A program made the translations under genes and the position numbers. Below the pieces are notes generated by a model. It had not been told where the DNA came from. It searched no databases and saw nothing but the letters and a program-made list of their open reading frames with translations. From contig NC_090178.1 in NCBI RefSeq assembly GCF_024679245.1, positions 43,820,072 through 43,884,071 on the forward strand: a stretch of DNA of 64,000 nucleotides, read 5' to 3'. Below are positions 38,454-50,707 of the stretch, in pieces (within the stretch, counting starts at the first letter, position 1; each line of letters begins with the position of its first letter). This DNA is from Pseudorasbora parva (taxonomy: Eukaryota; Chordata; Actinopteri; Cypriniformes; Gobionidae).

Positions 38454-38772
38454 TGTTATGAAGTGATGAGAATACTTTTTGTGTGCAAAAATATTTTAAT
38501 TTGTGTTCTGAAGGTGAATGACATAAGGCTGAGTAATTCATTGCAGAATTTTCATTTTTGGGTGAACTAACCCTTTAACAAAAACTGGTTTGGGACTGCT
38601 TACCTTATACTGCTTAATTATCAGGTCAAAATAGGTCAAGTTCGGTCAAATTCCAAAAAAGAAATTGGTTTGTGGTTTCCATGGCCAAAACATGTGGAGA
38701 ACCACAGCTGACCACACCCCCCACCTTCCCCAGCTCCACCTGTATGGATCATTCATATCCGCTGTATTAAAG

Positions 38773-40300
38773 TAGCCTGACGTGGTCATACTCAAATCTA
38801 GTCAGAATATGAGTCTGATGCTGCTCCATTGGGCTGTGATTATGGGGCGTTTCAACCAAACCAGGAAAGACATCAATAGGATAAACCTACAACCGATCAG
38901 AGCAACGGATTGACGCATAATGTTAGTTGTCAACAGAGTTCAACTGCACTGTGTTGCCAAGTCTGCAGTTTTCCCGATAGTTGTTTTCCATGTTCGTGGG
39001 TTGAAGTGAAGCAACCTCAATTATGTGATATATACACCCATGAGTGAGAATTTTAGCAAGCCACCTTGCCAAAATAAAAACTTGGCAAAGCTGTCTGCAC
39101 GCGTGAATAAACGATATTTGCCAGTGTTGTAAAAAAAAAAAAGAATTTAAGGATAAACAGAGCACTTACCAACATAGTCATTATTTCTGAGAGAAATAGT
39201 GAAGTATAATGCAGATACAAACAAGCTCTCCGTTTAGGATTCGTACAAATATAACCCAAGCCCCTTTGATGATGTGCATGATTACGTTACTGTTGATCAT
39301 CTGTCCGTCATCGTCTAAAGCCCGCCCTGATGATTTCATTGGTCCCAAAAGTTTCTGTTCAGAGTTAATTACTCCTCTATGCACCGAACTGAGTCCAGAC
39401 CGAACCGCCCGAGCTCAAATGTTGTTGAGTTCATATGAGTTCGGCTGGCATCCAGGCAGTGGTGATTTCTTTAAGACTGCAAGGGAAGCTCGGCTTCCCT
39501 TATAATGTCACAAAATTAATGGTCAAATAGGTACTATTGTATTAACATTTTATTGACTAAAAATGTGTTAGAAAACGTTCATCTCAAAGACGAGTTCGTT
39601 CAGAATCAGTTACATATAGCAGGTCGGCTGACTCGATTTCCTTCTCATACATTCCCGCAGCGTCACAGTGCATTTCCCTATTGAAGCCCAGCGTCCATTG
39701 ACTTCAATGGGGCTGCTTTAAACATTTTGTTTTCAGCGCTTCGAAACTAGACGGTCATTGGATAAATGCTGCGATTATGTCCCGCCCACGGACGCTCAGC
39801 GTCTCTGGGGGTGAATGGGGAGTGGGCTGGCCCGGACTCTGAGCTTCTGCGTGATGATTGGAGGGTCTGTCGAAAGATTGCATCTCCTTTTGACTGACAG
39901 CGATTCTGTACTATAAGGAATCACTGAAGCTATTAGTGCTCAGTTCTATCGCGGATTTCTCACGTTCAGTCGAAATAAAAACTGCTGCAACCTATTTCTT
40001 TGATATTTGCTTGGCGAAATTGCTTGATTTTCATCATACATTTCACACAATTATACACCACATTCCTTGTTTCAGTTTTACAGAGTTTAATATTTTTTTA
40101 TAGCACTGCTGGCCATTGAGAGGACACTGGTCAAGTCACTTGAAAAGACTCCTAGTTGGTACGACAGGGTCACAGACCATTTTCTTGAAAAGGAACGTAG
40201 GGCAGAATTTACTTTTAAATAAATAGACAATTTTATGATGTAGGCTGAAAATGAGCTTCCCCTCTCTGACAGACCAGTAGCCGCCACTGCATCCAGGCTA
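38773..40300. mobile_element. TAGCCTG...CAGGCTA element, copy 2, interrupted
   Basis: Same family and orientation as 34604-35358. TA flanks it at 38773-38774 and 40299-40300. It is interrupted near its right end by the hAT element at 39457-40289; removing that insert restores the cggctggcatccaggcta end seen in copy 1. Confidence 0.75.
39449..40297. mobile_element. hAT-type element with 8-bp target duplication
   Basis: Element 39457-40289 (833 bp) starts CAGTGGTG and ends CGCCACTG, inverted CAGTGGYG termini typical of hAT. The 8-bp direct repeat catccagg flanks it at 39449-39456 and 40290-40297. Both ends also carry a GGGAAGC motif in inverted orientation. No transposase frame. Confidence 0.87.
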
Positions 40301-41314
<1,014 letters not shown>

Positions 41315-41508
41315 GTGTTTCCATGTTTTATGGGGACTTTCCATAGGCGCAATGGATTTCATACTGTACAAAACGTATTTTCAGGAAACATTTTGCATTT
41401 TTACTTTTTTTTTTAAACTCATCCTGTATGATTTATAAGATGTTTTCCTCATGGGGACCTAAAAATGTCCCCGCAAGGACAAGGATTTCGGATATTGCCA
41501 TCTTTGTG

Positions 41509-41543
<35 letters not shown>
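41315..41543. repeat. dispersed repeat sandwiched between CA tracts
   Basis: Related, in inverted orientation, to 8516-8760. It contains atggggactttccatagg, aactcatcctgtatgatttataag and atggggacctaaaaatgtcccc. A second CA tract (41511-41543) follows immediately. Confidence 0.6.
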
Positions 41544-41548
<5 letters not shown>

Positions 41549-43047
41549 AAGTGCCCATACAAGGAATTATGCCCTTTATAACGTCATAAAGGACCATACT
41601 CAAAAAACAACTTTCTGAAACTTGTTCAAATCTTGAAGGAGCGGATTTGGCACAGAAATGCTCCGTCTTACATCCAACTCGTAGTTTTTTTGGCCATGTC
41701 TGCATGAGAATCCAACTCTTTAACATAAGTCAGCATGCATGAAATAGCATTAGGCACAAGACCAATATCAACCTGATCATACCCATTGCATACCAAACAC
41801 AAAAATACGATTATTTAAAGGATTTCTTTGCTGAATTACATAGAGACGCACTGCAGTTCATCTTCAGTAGTAAAACACATCTGTAAGTGTTTCACCACAA
41901 CAATCTCTGAAATGCTTCAGATTCCTGTCTGCACATGTTATTCGTTTTTCAATGACATTCATTGTGAAATACAAAAGAAATCATGCTATTGCAAGTCTTC
42001 TGAGAATGCATACTAACCATGATATAGGCCTACTAATCATTATATTGAGGAGTCCTCCATGTTTATGCCTGTGTTTACCATAGTTTTACAAATAATACCA
42101 CAGTTAAACTACACACTGACTATGGTTATTGGCCGATATCTAATCAAGCTATAAAAAGGAAGACTTGAGTAAATAATTACAAATAAACAAAAAACCTGAA
42201 TGTGCTTTTGTGAAAGCATCGCACTAACACATCCCAACAGAAAACACAAAGCAAACCACATGTTTGTCCAATGAGTCAGCAAGAGCGGTTTTACAGCGCA
42301 TTAGGGTGTGGTCAGCCAGGCCCTGTGGTTGCTATGGCAGCATGAGTCACAGACGGGCCGTCGGCTGGGTAAATACACCGTCTGTCCTGGACTTAGGTCA
42401 GTGTTACCCCAGCAACAGCAAAGCAAAACTCACACAGGACGCCATGCTTGAATGGACCGACACTTCTGTGCATTTGGATCCGAACCTGCAGTCATACAAG
42501 CCAACACATTCCTAACCAACATACTAAAAATGTCAAAAAGAGGCAGGCACATAAACGCCTGAGTATGCAGACCGCACATGTCACACCAGAAAGCGTTAAA
42601 GTGATTTACGAACTATTCTCATTAAAGCTTCACCAGTGCAGACCCATCACAGAGAAAATAATGTTTTATTAACCTGAGAAAGAATCATGTGGGAATATGA
42701 GGAGCATATAATTTTACAGTCAGACATTATCAGCATCTTCCTGCTGTCCTTTAGTAGTCTGTCTGAGAACTTAGCAGTTTGGCACGCTGCACTATTCGTG
42801 TATATTCACCATGTTGTTTTTGTTCTGCTTGTGTGTGCCCAGGGGAACTGAAAAACAGCACATCCCTTTATAATTGTTGGTAAAGAAAAAAATCTCAAAA
42901 AGTTCTGGAACAACCACATCGGCCCGCTCAGCCTGGACAAACTACTGTTTAACAGCTCAGCCGGTGATGAGCTGTGTGGAAAAAATGCATTTCAAAGCAA
43001 TTTCAATTGTAAATGTGATGTTTAGTTTACTTAAGTGTGTAGTATAC
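41544..43047. other. intergenic or intronic, nothing secure
   Basis: No exon recognised. The stretch 42240-42660 is less AT-rich and has an open frame (42264-42515, plus) without recognisable product; an AP-1-like TGAGTCA occurs at about 42271 and a related catgagtcac at about 42341. Confidence 0.35.
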
Positions 43048-43839
43048 TACACTGTAAAACATTTTTTTTTTGGTTTAACCTAAAAAAGTAAGTACCCTGG
43101 TTGCCTTAAACTTTTCAGTTTATTGAAGTTACAAATTTGAGTTGATACAATGAAGGAAATTGGTTAAATAAATAGAAACTCAAAATATAATTGTATCTGA
43201 ACCACATACAAATTTTTGATAAATCTTTAAAATAGCACAATTTGGCACAGTTTCACTGCTTCATCACAAATAAATATGCTTACATATTTTAATACAATTT
43301 GAATAAAGGTTGGCGATTCTCAAAAATGTTCATTGTAATAACTCAATGTTTTTACTTCAATAAACTCAAAATTTTTAAGGCAGCCAACTTATTTTTAAAG
43401 ATTTTTTTTACAATGTACAAGAATACTTTCTAATAAATCCACACTGTAAAAAAATATTTAGAAAAAAAGTTACCTGGTTGCCTTAAAATTTTGAAATCAT
43501 TGAAATTAAAATTTTGAGTTAATACTACTCAATTTTTTGAGATTCGACAGCCTTTATTAAAAGATTATTAAAAGATTTTGTAAGCATATTGGGTAATTGT
43601 GTGTGTTTTATTTCTGATGACGCAGTGTAACATGCCAAATAGTGCTATTTTCATGATTTATCAAATTTTTTATGTGGTTCAGATACAAAAATATTTTGAG
43701 TTTCTATTTATTAAACTAATTTCCTTCATAGAATCAACTCAAATTTTTAATTTCTATAAACTCAAAATTTTGAGGCAACCAGGTTACTTACTTTTTTAAG
43801 TTAAACCAACAAAAACCACCACAATTTTTTTACAGTGTA
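43048..43839. mobile_element. foldback element, TA-CACTGTAAAA ends
   Basis: Left end TA-CACTGTAAAACATTTTTTT then ggtttaacctaaaaaagtaagta; right end is the inverse, tacttacttttttaagttaaacc ... TTTTTTTACAGTG-TA. The arms contain ggttgccttaaa / tttaaggcaacc-type repeats, and a second CACTGTAAAAAAATAT start occurs at 43441, so it may be composite. Non-coding. Confidence 0.7.
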
Positions 43840-45626
43840 GTTTTTTTTTTATTTGAATATATTTTAAAATGTAATTTTAAATTGCAATAATATTTGCAAG
43901 TTTTACTGCAATTTTTGTTTTTTTATTGACATTCAATACCATGTGAACATTTACATCCATACTTCCAATATTGAGCCGTACATTAATGTTCACAGTATTA
44001 ATACAACTACAGTTCAATAAAAGTGGATTTTAAGAATAAAATTTGACCAAATAAAGACATTTTAAAAACAGAGAAACTATGAACATATGGATTGATCTGT
44101 CTGTACATCAGTAAGCATTAGTTTGTAAAAATAAAATAAAACCAGGTCTGTGGGGTGTTAGTGCATAATCAACCCATTTCCCCCCATTTCAGAGTCAGCT
44201 GCTCCAGTTCCCGGGAGTTGTACTGCATTTTTTGAGCATTAGAAACGCCTTTCAAAAACATAGTACCAACCCCAAACCTTTCAACAGAAGTGTATGTTTA
44301 TATAAGGATAATAGCACTAAAAAATGAATGTGGAAGAGAACCACATAAAACATGTTTTTCAGTTTTATTACTTTACTTACAATAATGTGAGTAGATTAGA
44401 CTACAAATGTACAAATGTACTATTTAGGGCGTTTTTATTTATGTGTATGCTTTGCATGTTATTTTACCTGAAACACCTGTTGGTTTAAATGGATATGTCC
44501 ACATAGCAGAGTTGCTCAACAGCTGTTTGCATCTCAATGAGGCGCTCAAGCACATATCATATGAACAGATAATCATATGCAGACCGTTTCATCTCATGCG
44601 GGCTGTGAGATTACCATCTATCTCGCTATCAGATTAAACGCGTACACACCCGAGGGGAATCTCCTCTAGAATGAATCCCGTCTAAGATAAATTCCTCCCA
44701 ACCTTGTCCATGTCGAAGAATGTGGTCTATTTTATGGTCTCTCCGTAACCTATCCCAGGAGGATTTCATAAAACACATTGTATTGCTTTCATTAAAAGTG
44801 TTTTGTTTCATCTCACCCTGCATGGAACGGATTCCCTTGAGCACCAGAGACACCCAGCCCTGAGCAGAGTAAATGTGGGTGTGTGTGTGCGCGCTCTGCT
44901 AAAAAGCCTTTATTCCCACACCTTGTCTAATCAAATAAATCACATAACAGCACAATGGCTGATATCTCATATCAGGATGTCTGTGATCATTTCTCCCTCC
45001 ATTGATATGTGATAAAAAAGCTCTGTCACAGCGAGGAACTTCTGAAAGCTGCCTAAATGTGCCGTCATGCACGTCATATACAGCAGGGCATACTTTCCAC
45101 ATGCAATTCATATTGATATTTTGGCTTTTTAAAGCGCAGTTTGATCATTGATAAAAAATAGCGACACCTTCTGTACAAACACACAAGCTGAATTTGGAAT
45201 AGCATGCTGCTTATTATTTCTGCAATATAACAAGATTGTAGAAACAGTAGGAGCAACATTTGCTGTATATCACTGTCCCTGCATCCCAGTGTCAATATCC
45301 ATCCTAAATAGTATGTGAGATTGGAATAAGTGTTTCCAAATGTATGACATGTTGAAAGAGTATGTCAAAAGTCCACGGATGGCCTACTATCTAAGGTAGA
45401 TTTTCGAAGTGTGGATCCGTGCACACTATAAAGGCTAATATTGCCCAGAACCCATTGCGCTTTATGACCGATGGTGAGAGGTTGAGATAAAGGTTTGAGT
45501 GACTAATAATCGAAGATTAACCTGATAAAAAATATATGTATTTAATGTTATCCGTCTTATATTTCATCTGCAGTAACAATGCGGACTTTTATAAAGATCT
45601 GTTTTGGCCATTTAACTTTTAAATGC
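43840..45626. other. intergenic or intronic, nothing secure
   Basis: No mobile element resolved. A minus-strand acceptor-like CTCAG followed by 43 bases and a GTGAGA donor at about 44860-44812 was considered and rejected as an exon for lack of support. Confidence 0.35.
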
Positions 45627-46149
45627 TAGCCTGACAAGCCAGACCCACATCAAGATGTTTGGTCTGGAAACTCACCATTGACAGCTCAATCTGAGGGGCG
45701 GATAAACGGTTGTCTTTCAAACTCCCTCTGCACGCGATAGGATAGCGCTAACCTACCAGAGCAACGAAGGTGAAGCAGAGCTTGTTGACAGATTAAATAT
45801 TCACCGTATCCGGTCGGCAAAACTCAGAACACATCTTCCCTTCTTAAGAATGACTTCAGTGCCGTTCTTTGTTCTTTTCTCAGAGAAAAGCTTAACTCCA
45901 AGTCTTCCAGAGTCGCGGTCAAAGCTGATTCGAAAGACCGACGTTCGCCAGCTTCTGTGTTTACTAGAAGCACGCAAACGCAACTCGGCCATCATTATGT
46001 TAAGCCCCGCCCACCGACTCTATACACGCTGTGATTGGCCCGACCAGAGTTTGGCGATTACAGCTCAGAAGTGTACTGAGAGTTGCTAGACGACACTCGC
46101 GGGCAGATTAGATTTGCTGCCGCTAGGGTGCGTCTAGATTTCTAGGCTA
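45627..46149. mobile_element. TA-flanked GCCTG...AGGC element, third member
   Basis: Begins ta-GCCTGACAAGCCAGACC and ends CTAGATTTCTAGGC-ta. It contains ccccgcccaccgactct and other GC-rich parts. Ends are similar to the elements at 34604 and 38773, but the interior differs. Non-coding. Confidence 0.55.
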
Positions 46150-46158
46150 TTTGAATGC

Positions 46159-46790
46159 ATCATAATTAGGGCCGGGACTTTAACGCGTTAATTAAGATGA
46201 ATTAATTACGGGACTTTAACGCGTTAATTAATTACGCAAAAAAATAAATAACAATTTTAACCACACTTATTTTTGCACAGCGGAACGTTTTTCAATGAAT
46301 AAGTTTCGACGGACCGATTATACTGGAACACCAACTAGTGCTCAGAAGTCACGACAACAACAAACCATAATGAACATGAACGAAGAAGCTGATGAGACCG
46401 CTTTGCTTGGCCCCGTGGATGGGAAATTTTGTTTTAAAAAACGAAAGGATGGAAGCGTCGACAAGAGCATGGTGGTATGCAAGCTATACAACAAGGAATT
46501 TGCGTATCACCGCAGCACATCGAGTCTCAAATATCACAAATATGCTTTTGCTAAACTTAATGGCAAACATTGCACTGGTCTGCTGGACTGAAATAAATAA
46601 ACAATATTTTGTTAATTAAGCTTATGTATTCAGTCATTATTCAATGGTATACTAAAAATACATGTGAAAAATTACTTCTCACTGTTCTCAGGTCAAATAT
46701 TTATATGCAATTAATTTCAATTAATTAATTACAAAGCCTCTAATTAATTAGATCAATTTTTTTTAATCGAGTCCTGGCCCTAATCATAAT
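46159..46790. mobile_element. hAT element with BED-finger remnant and 8-bp duplication
   Basis: Element 46167-46782 (616 bp) begins TAGGGCCGGGACT and ends AGTCCTGGCCCTA. It is flanked by the exact direct repeat atcataat (46159-46166 and 46783-46790). It carries the 5' coding part of a hAT-type transposase (46295-46591), but the catalytic part is absent, so it is an internally deleted element. Confidence 0.9.
46295..46591 (+). pseudogene. truncated hAT transposase, BED zinc-finger part
   Basis: A 98-codon frame starting MNKFRRTDYTG. Residues ~44-92 resemble the BED zinc finger at the N-terminus of hAT transposases and ZBED proteins: KKRKDGSVDKSMVVCKL, then NKEFAYHRSTSSLKYH, then KLNGKHC. The second finger cysteine is replaced by tyrosine (CKLY where family members have C-x2-C), and the region between the expected histidines looks altered. 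No catalytic hAT domain follows. It lies wholly inside a hAT element with intact ends. It is a relic, unlikely to bind zinc normally. Confidence 0.75.
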
Positions 46791-48530
46791 ACATTAATTA
46801 GAAGAGGGTGTCTGCATAAAAGACCCGCGACTTCAGATCAATGTGCTACTGCATTTCTCTCCGATACAGTAGGAAATGAAACGTGGAGGATTTCACTGTG
46901 ACAATATGATTGTCAGGACATTTTTGCTTATTTTGTTCTGGCAAGTATGGCAGTGGTTTTGGTGTTTATAGCGACACCTGTCTGTGTGGATGTCATATCA
47001 CATGCGCACACACACACAAAAAAAGCTCATTTCTATAGAAATACTGTATTTGCAGGTCTATTTGTCACCATGGATTAGCTTAAAGTCGCCATTAAATCAA
47101 AATTGATCATTCTTATTTCTTGATGGAATATGCAGTATTATAAATATATTCTTGAATGAAAAGAAATCTCGCAGCCACATCTCTTCTCTGATGACGAGGG
47201 CGGGGCAACCTGTCACTCACATGAGATCCACCAATAGCAAACCACAGCCATCCAATCAGTTCCCCATCAACAAAATCAAGTCCCGCCCTAAATTAGTTTT
47301 GTTCAAGAGGCCGTTTCACTTAGATATTCATCACAACAGGAAAGAAATCTATCAATAAGTCTATCATAACTTCCATTTCATGCTGAGAAGAAAACATGAT
47401 CGTTTCTGCTGTGCGCTGGTGACAGCATAATCCGAGCAGGACGTTACACAGTCTGTGCAGTATGTGTGTGTGGGCGTAGGTGTATTTGTGTGCGCCGCCT
47501 TCTCAGGTTACATTACAGAGGGTGTTAAAAAGGTATGATTTCTTTAGAGAACAATGAAAATAAACCCCACCCTAAGAAGTGAAAGACAGAGAAGCTGATG
47601 GCACAATGAAGCCTAGGCTGCAGGCTGACAGGACAACCAATGGATGAGATGATTATGACCGGTTTTTGAAAGACCAAAGGCAATGAACCAGTATGTACCA
47701 GAGAGAAACGTCCATCACTACAAAAAAGCCCAACCACACCCTCACTCGAATACAACACTCACTTACACCCAGCAGCACTGCCTAACTACAGCGCATTACA
47801 TTCATCTATACTGTGAACAGGATTAAAAGAGAGATTATTGTGCTATTTTGAGTGAAAACACCATTTCTTTCAGTGTTAATAGACACCAAATTGTGATGGA
47901 GAATTGTCAACGAAAGCTGACACTTTTTTTGTAGCTTAGAGTTAATGTTTTTTAGTGTTTTTGTAGCTTTTTGAGCTCAGTCAACTGCAAAATGGAGCTG
48001 TTGAGCACCTCCGAGGGTTGTTTTCTAGTGTTTATGAGAGCTGCGGTGTGTAATATGGTGTTTAATACTTGTGGTAGAGACGCTGAAACTGCTCTTCAAG
48101 ACAGTGAGATGTGGGGGAAAGCTGCAACTCACCTGCAAATACAAACACACAAAGAAAAATGGCATTAGTTTACAGCCTGTGGATATACTGCATCTGATTA
48201 CAACAGAGTAAACACTGAGATTGACACTTTACACGGCATTTGTTCTAGCACAGTAATCTGGGCACAACACCTCAGGAAAAATGCATATCGATGTCACTGT
48301 GTGGCATGTGAAGGGAACGGACGGGGTTACAACAGTATGAAACGACACACGCCTTTCACTGAAACCAAATGCGTTTTCAAACGCTGCCACCTGCTGAGTG
48401 CTGACTGTTACTGAGCAGATAGACAGACGACACACTGATTGTTTGGCACAATCCTAAATCTATTAAAGTTATTAACTATGCCTGATTAACCATGCCACAA
48501 ACCATCAGCTATTGCATGTTCTCTACCATT
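46791..48530. other. intergenic or intronic with a decayed repeat
   Basis: The stretch 47080-47420 looks like a dispersed cyprinid repeat (gagggcggggcaacctgtc...aatcaagtcccgccctaa). An open frame at 47971-48168 (plus) is unrecognisable. No exon could be supported. Confidence 0.35.
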
Positions 48531-49800
48531 CAAAAGTTGCTTGCACTTTACAGTATGTGTACTTGCATTGTACTAACTTAAGAAAGTACTGGTAATATAA
48601 GGTAACTACATGGGTTAAGGTTATGATTAGGTGTGGGTTCGGGGATAGTACCTAGTAGTTAATGCCCAGTTATTGCCATTTTTATTATAAGTACATTGAA
48701 TGTAGGCTACATGTGGAACAGGACTGTAGTATTGCTGTTCTAATACAAGTATTGCAATTTAAAATAACTTTCTATGTGATTATATTGAAAAATGTAGTTT
48801 ATTCCTGTGATCAAAGCCGAGTTTTCAGCATCATTCCTCCAGTCTTCAGTGTCACATGATCCTTCAGAAATCATTCTAAAGCCCTATTCAGACAGGATTC
48901 GTTTAACATGGAGAGGTGGGGAAAGTAATTATTACCAGAGCTTCTCAGTGATTTGAGTCCAATGTGCCATCTCAGTAATCATTACGGACAATACCAGTAA
49001 AGATTACGCCGACTTCTCCCTTTTGTAAAAAGGTCTGGAAAAATGACCTCAGGTAATACAAATCCTGTGTGAATATACCCGCTGTAAATTTGTACGTAAA
49101 TATCAAATCTATTTAAAAGTAGTTTTCCGTGTTTTTTCAAGTATGGAGGGGCTTGAAAAAGCATTCGATTGTGTTCTAGGCTGGCGGACAAGTCTGTGGC
49201 AAACCTCAAATGTTTTCTGCTTACCATTCAGATCAAAAAGAAGGTCGAAAGCACTTGTCAGAGGCACGAAACTTCTTTTAGCTTTGGGTAAGTGCCTATT
49301 ACTAACAGAATCATTTTAGTTAAAAAAATCGTTAAACCAGACCTAACTGTTATATAGCGATGATACGTGTTTGCACGTGATATCAGGAAGCACCTTAATA
49401 CACAAAAGACGCCAGGGAGGTGACGGCAGTGTGTGAATCGAGTTACCTCTCCCACTTCTGCTAGTCTTACTGAGATTTCTTATCCCGTGCGAATTAGCCA
49501 ATAATATTACAGACGTCCTGTGGTAAAATCACATTACCCTTATAAAACGAATCACGTCCGAATAGGGCTTAATATGATGATTTGCTGCTCAAGAAACATT
49601 TCTGATTATTATTATGAAAACAGTTGTGCTGCTTCATATTTTATTTTTCAGGATTCTTTGATGAATAGAGTTTAAAAGAAGAACAGCATTGATTAGAAAT
49701 AGAAGTCATTTGTAACATAATAAATGTCTTTACTGTAACTTTTGATTTACATCATACTGAATAAAAGGATTCATAAAAACCTTTTAAGCAGTAGTGTATG
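48531..49800. mobile_element. 'ATTCAAAAGTT' family repeat split by a Harbinger-like insert
   Basis: Outer pieces, 48531-48879 and 49570-49800, contain the tcctgtgatcaaagccgagttttcagcatcatt...cctccagtcttcagtgtcacatgatccttcagaaatcattct segment, continuing after the insert as aatatgatgatttgctgctcaagaaacat, as in the copies at 56281 and 62235. Confidence 0.7.
48877..49572. mobile_element. Harbinger-like miniature element with TAA duplication
   Basis: Element 48880-49569 (690 bp) has inverted ends AGCCCTATTCAGACAGGATTCGTTT and AAACGAATCACGTCCGAATAGGGCT. The 3-bp repeat TAA flanks it (48877-48879 and 49570-49572), fitting PIF/Harbinger (TWA). The empty site can be read from the host repeat. No transposase recognised. 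Confidence 0.82.
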
Positions 49801-49863
49801 TACATAAAAAATGGCACGATATATACAATACTAACATATAACCAAATGTATGAACTTATTTAT

Positions 49864-50707
49864 CTTAAGTTCAATGTTGCATTAAAGCCTAAAGCTTATA
49901 ATGTACAGTAAGCATTTGATCTCATCAATCAATTTCAGCATCTGACAGTATTTCTTATAAATGAAGCTAAACTGTATAATTGACTTTTGTTCAAGGCAAA
50001 CTAATTCCTGTGTATCTGTACTAGTTTCCAGTGCTCTCATATCACTCCACGCTCTATTCTCACAGATCATCTACACTCAATATTTCATGTTTGTTCATTT
50101 ATTGTCATATAATGTGCATTCAGTGGGCCGATATTGAGAAATAAACCCCCTCAAAGTGATAAAAGACCAAGCCTCTCTCTCTTCATGATCTTCCTTCATG
50201 TATATTAGTATGAACACAAACCTCCTCAAATACTGAAAAACCCTTCTGTCCCCAATAACATCTTGGACAGAAGACGATCTTTAGGGTGTGTCTATAGGTC
50301 ACAGGATGATTCACTGGAAACTAACGGTCATGGAAGGTCACAGATGGACAAACTCACTTATCAATGTGAGCGAGGTCTCTGAATGGTGAGCTGGCATTGG
50401 CATGAAGCCCCGAGAACTTTCCTCTGAATATTTCCATAAGCTCAGCGAGCTTTACATGACATCCAATAAATGCCAGAGCGGTCTGGGCTCAGAATGAGAT
50501 GTCATTTCCAGAAGAGAGCTTCAGTCAGTACCAGAGACTCAGCGCCGTCAGTGAGACTCTTAGAGTCTGGACGGATGAATCACTTCAGAAATGCCACACG
50601 ACCACAAAACAGAGAGCTCAGTCCTAATGACTAATGTTATAAACGGCATCCATTATTAACTCTCATGTGTGTGACAGTGCACGGGTTAAGGAGTGTGTGT
50701 GTGTGTG
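49864..50707. repeat. duplicated segment, copy 1
   Basis: About 840 bp nearly identical to 58764-59610, starting cttaagttcaatgttgc in both and ending at gtgacagtgcacgggtta followed by GT repeats. I count about ten substitutions and one 3-base length difference by eye. No terminal inverted repeats or target duplications were found, so it does not look like a simple transposon. The right end is a short GT tract followed by a run of G. Confidence 0.9.

Larger units (their letters stand above)
37531..38578. mobile_element. TTCACCC-type element split by element B
   Basis: Outer pieces are 37531-37669 (gcgttagttcagccaaaaattaaag...) and 38454-38578 (...ttttcatttttgggtgaactaaccctttaa). Together they make a normal-looking family member. 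Element B copy 2 sits between them, so the outer element is older. Confidence 0.75.

Noticed and set aside
34604..40300. A-B-B-A arrangement of repeats read as a large segmental duplication
   Set aside because: Each unit has its own target-site edges (TA or TTAA) and the spacers between them are unrelated, so independent insertions explain it better.
44810..44875. Possible 43-base internal exon on the minus strand between a CTCAG acceptor and a GTGAGA donor
   Set aside because: Such short acceptor-donor pairs are common by chance; the peptide (GWVSLVLKGIRSMQ) is not recognised and no neighbouring exons were found.
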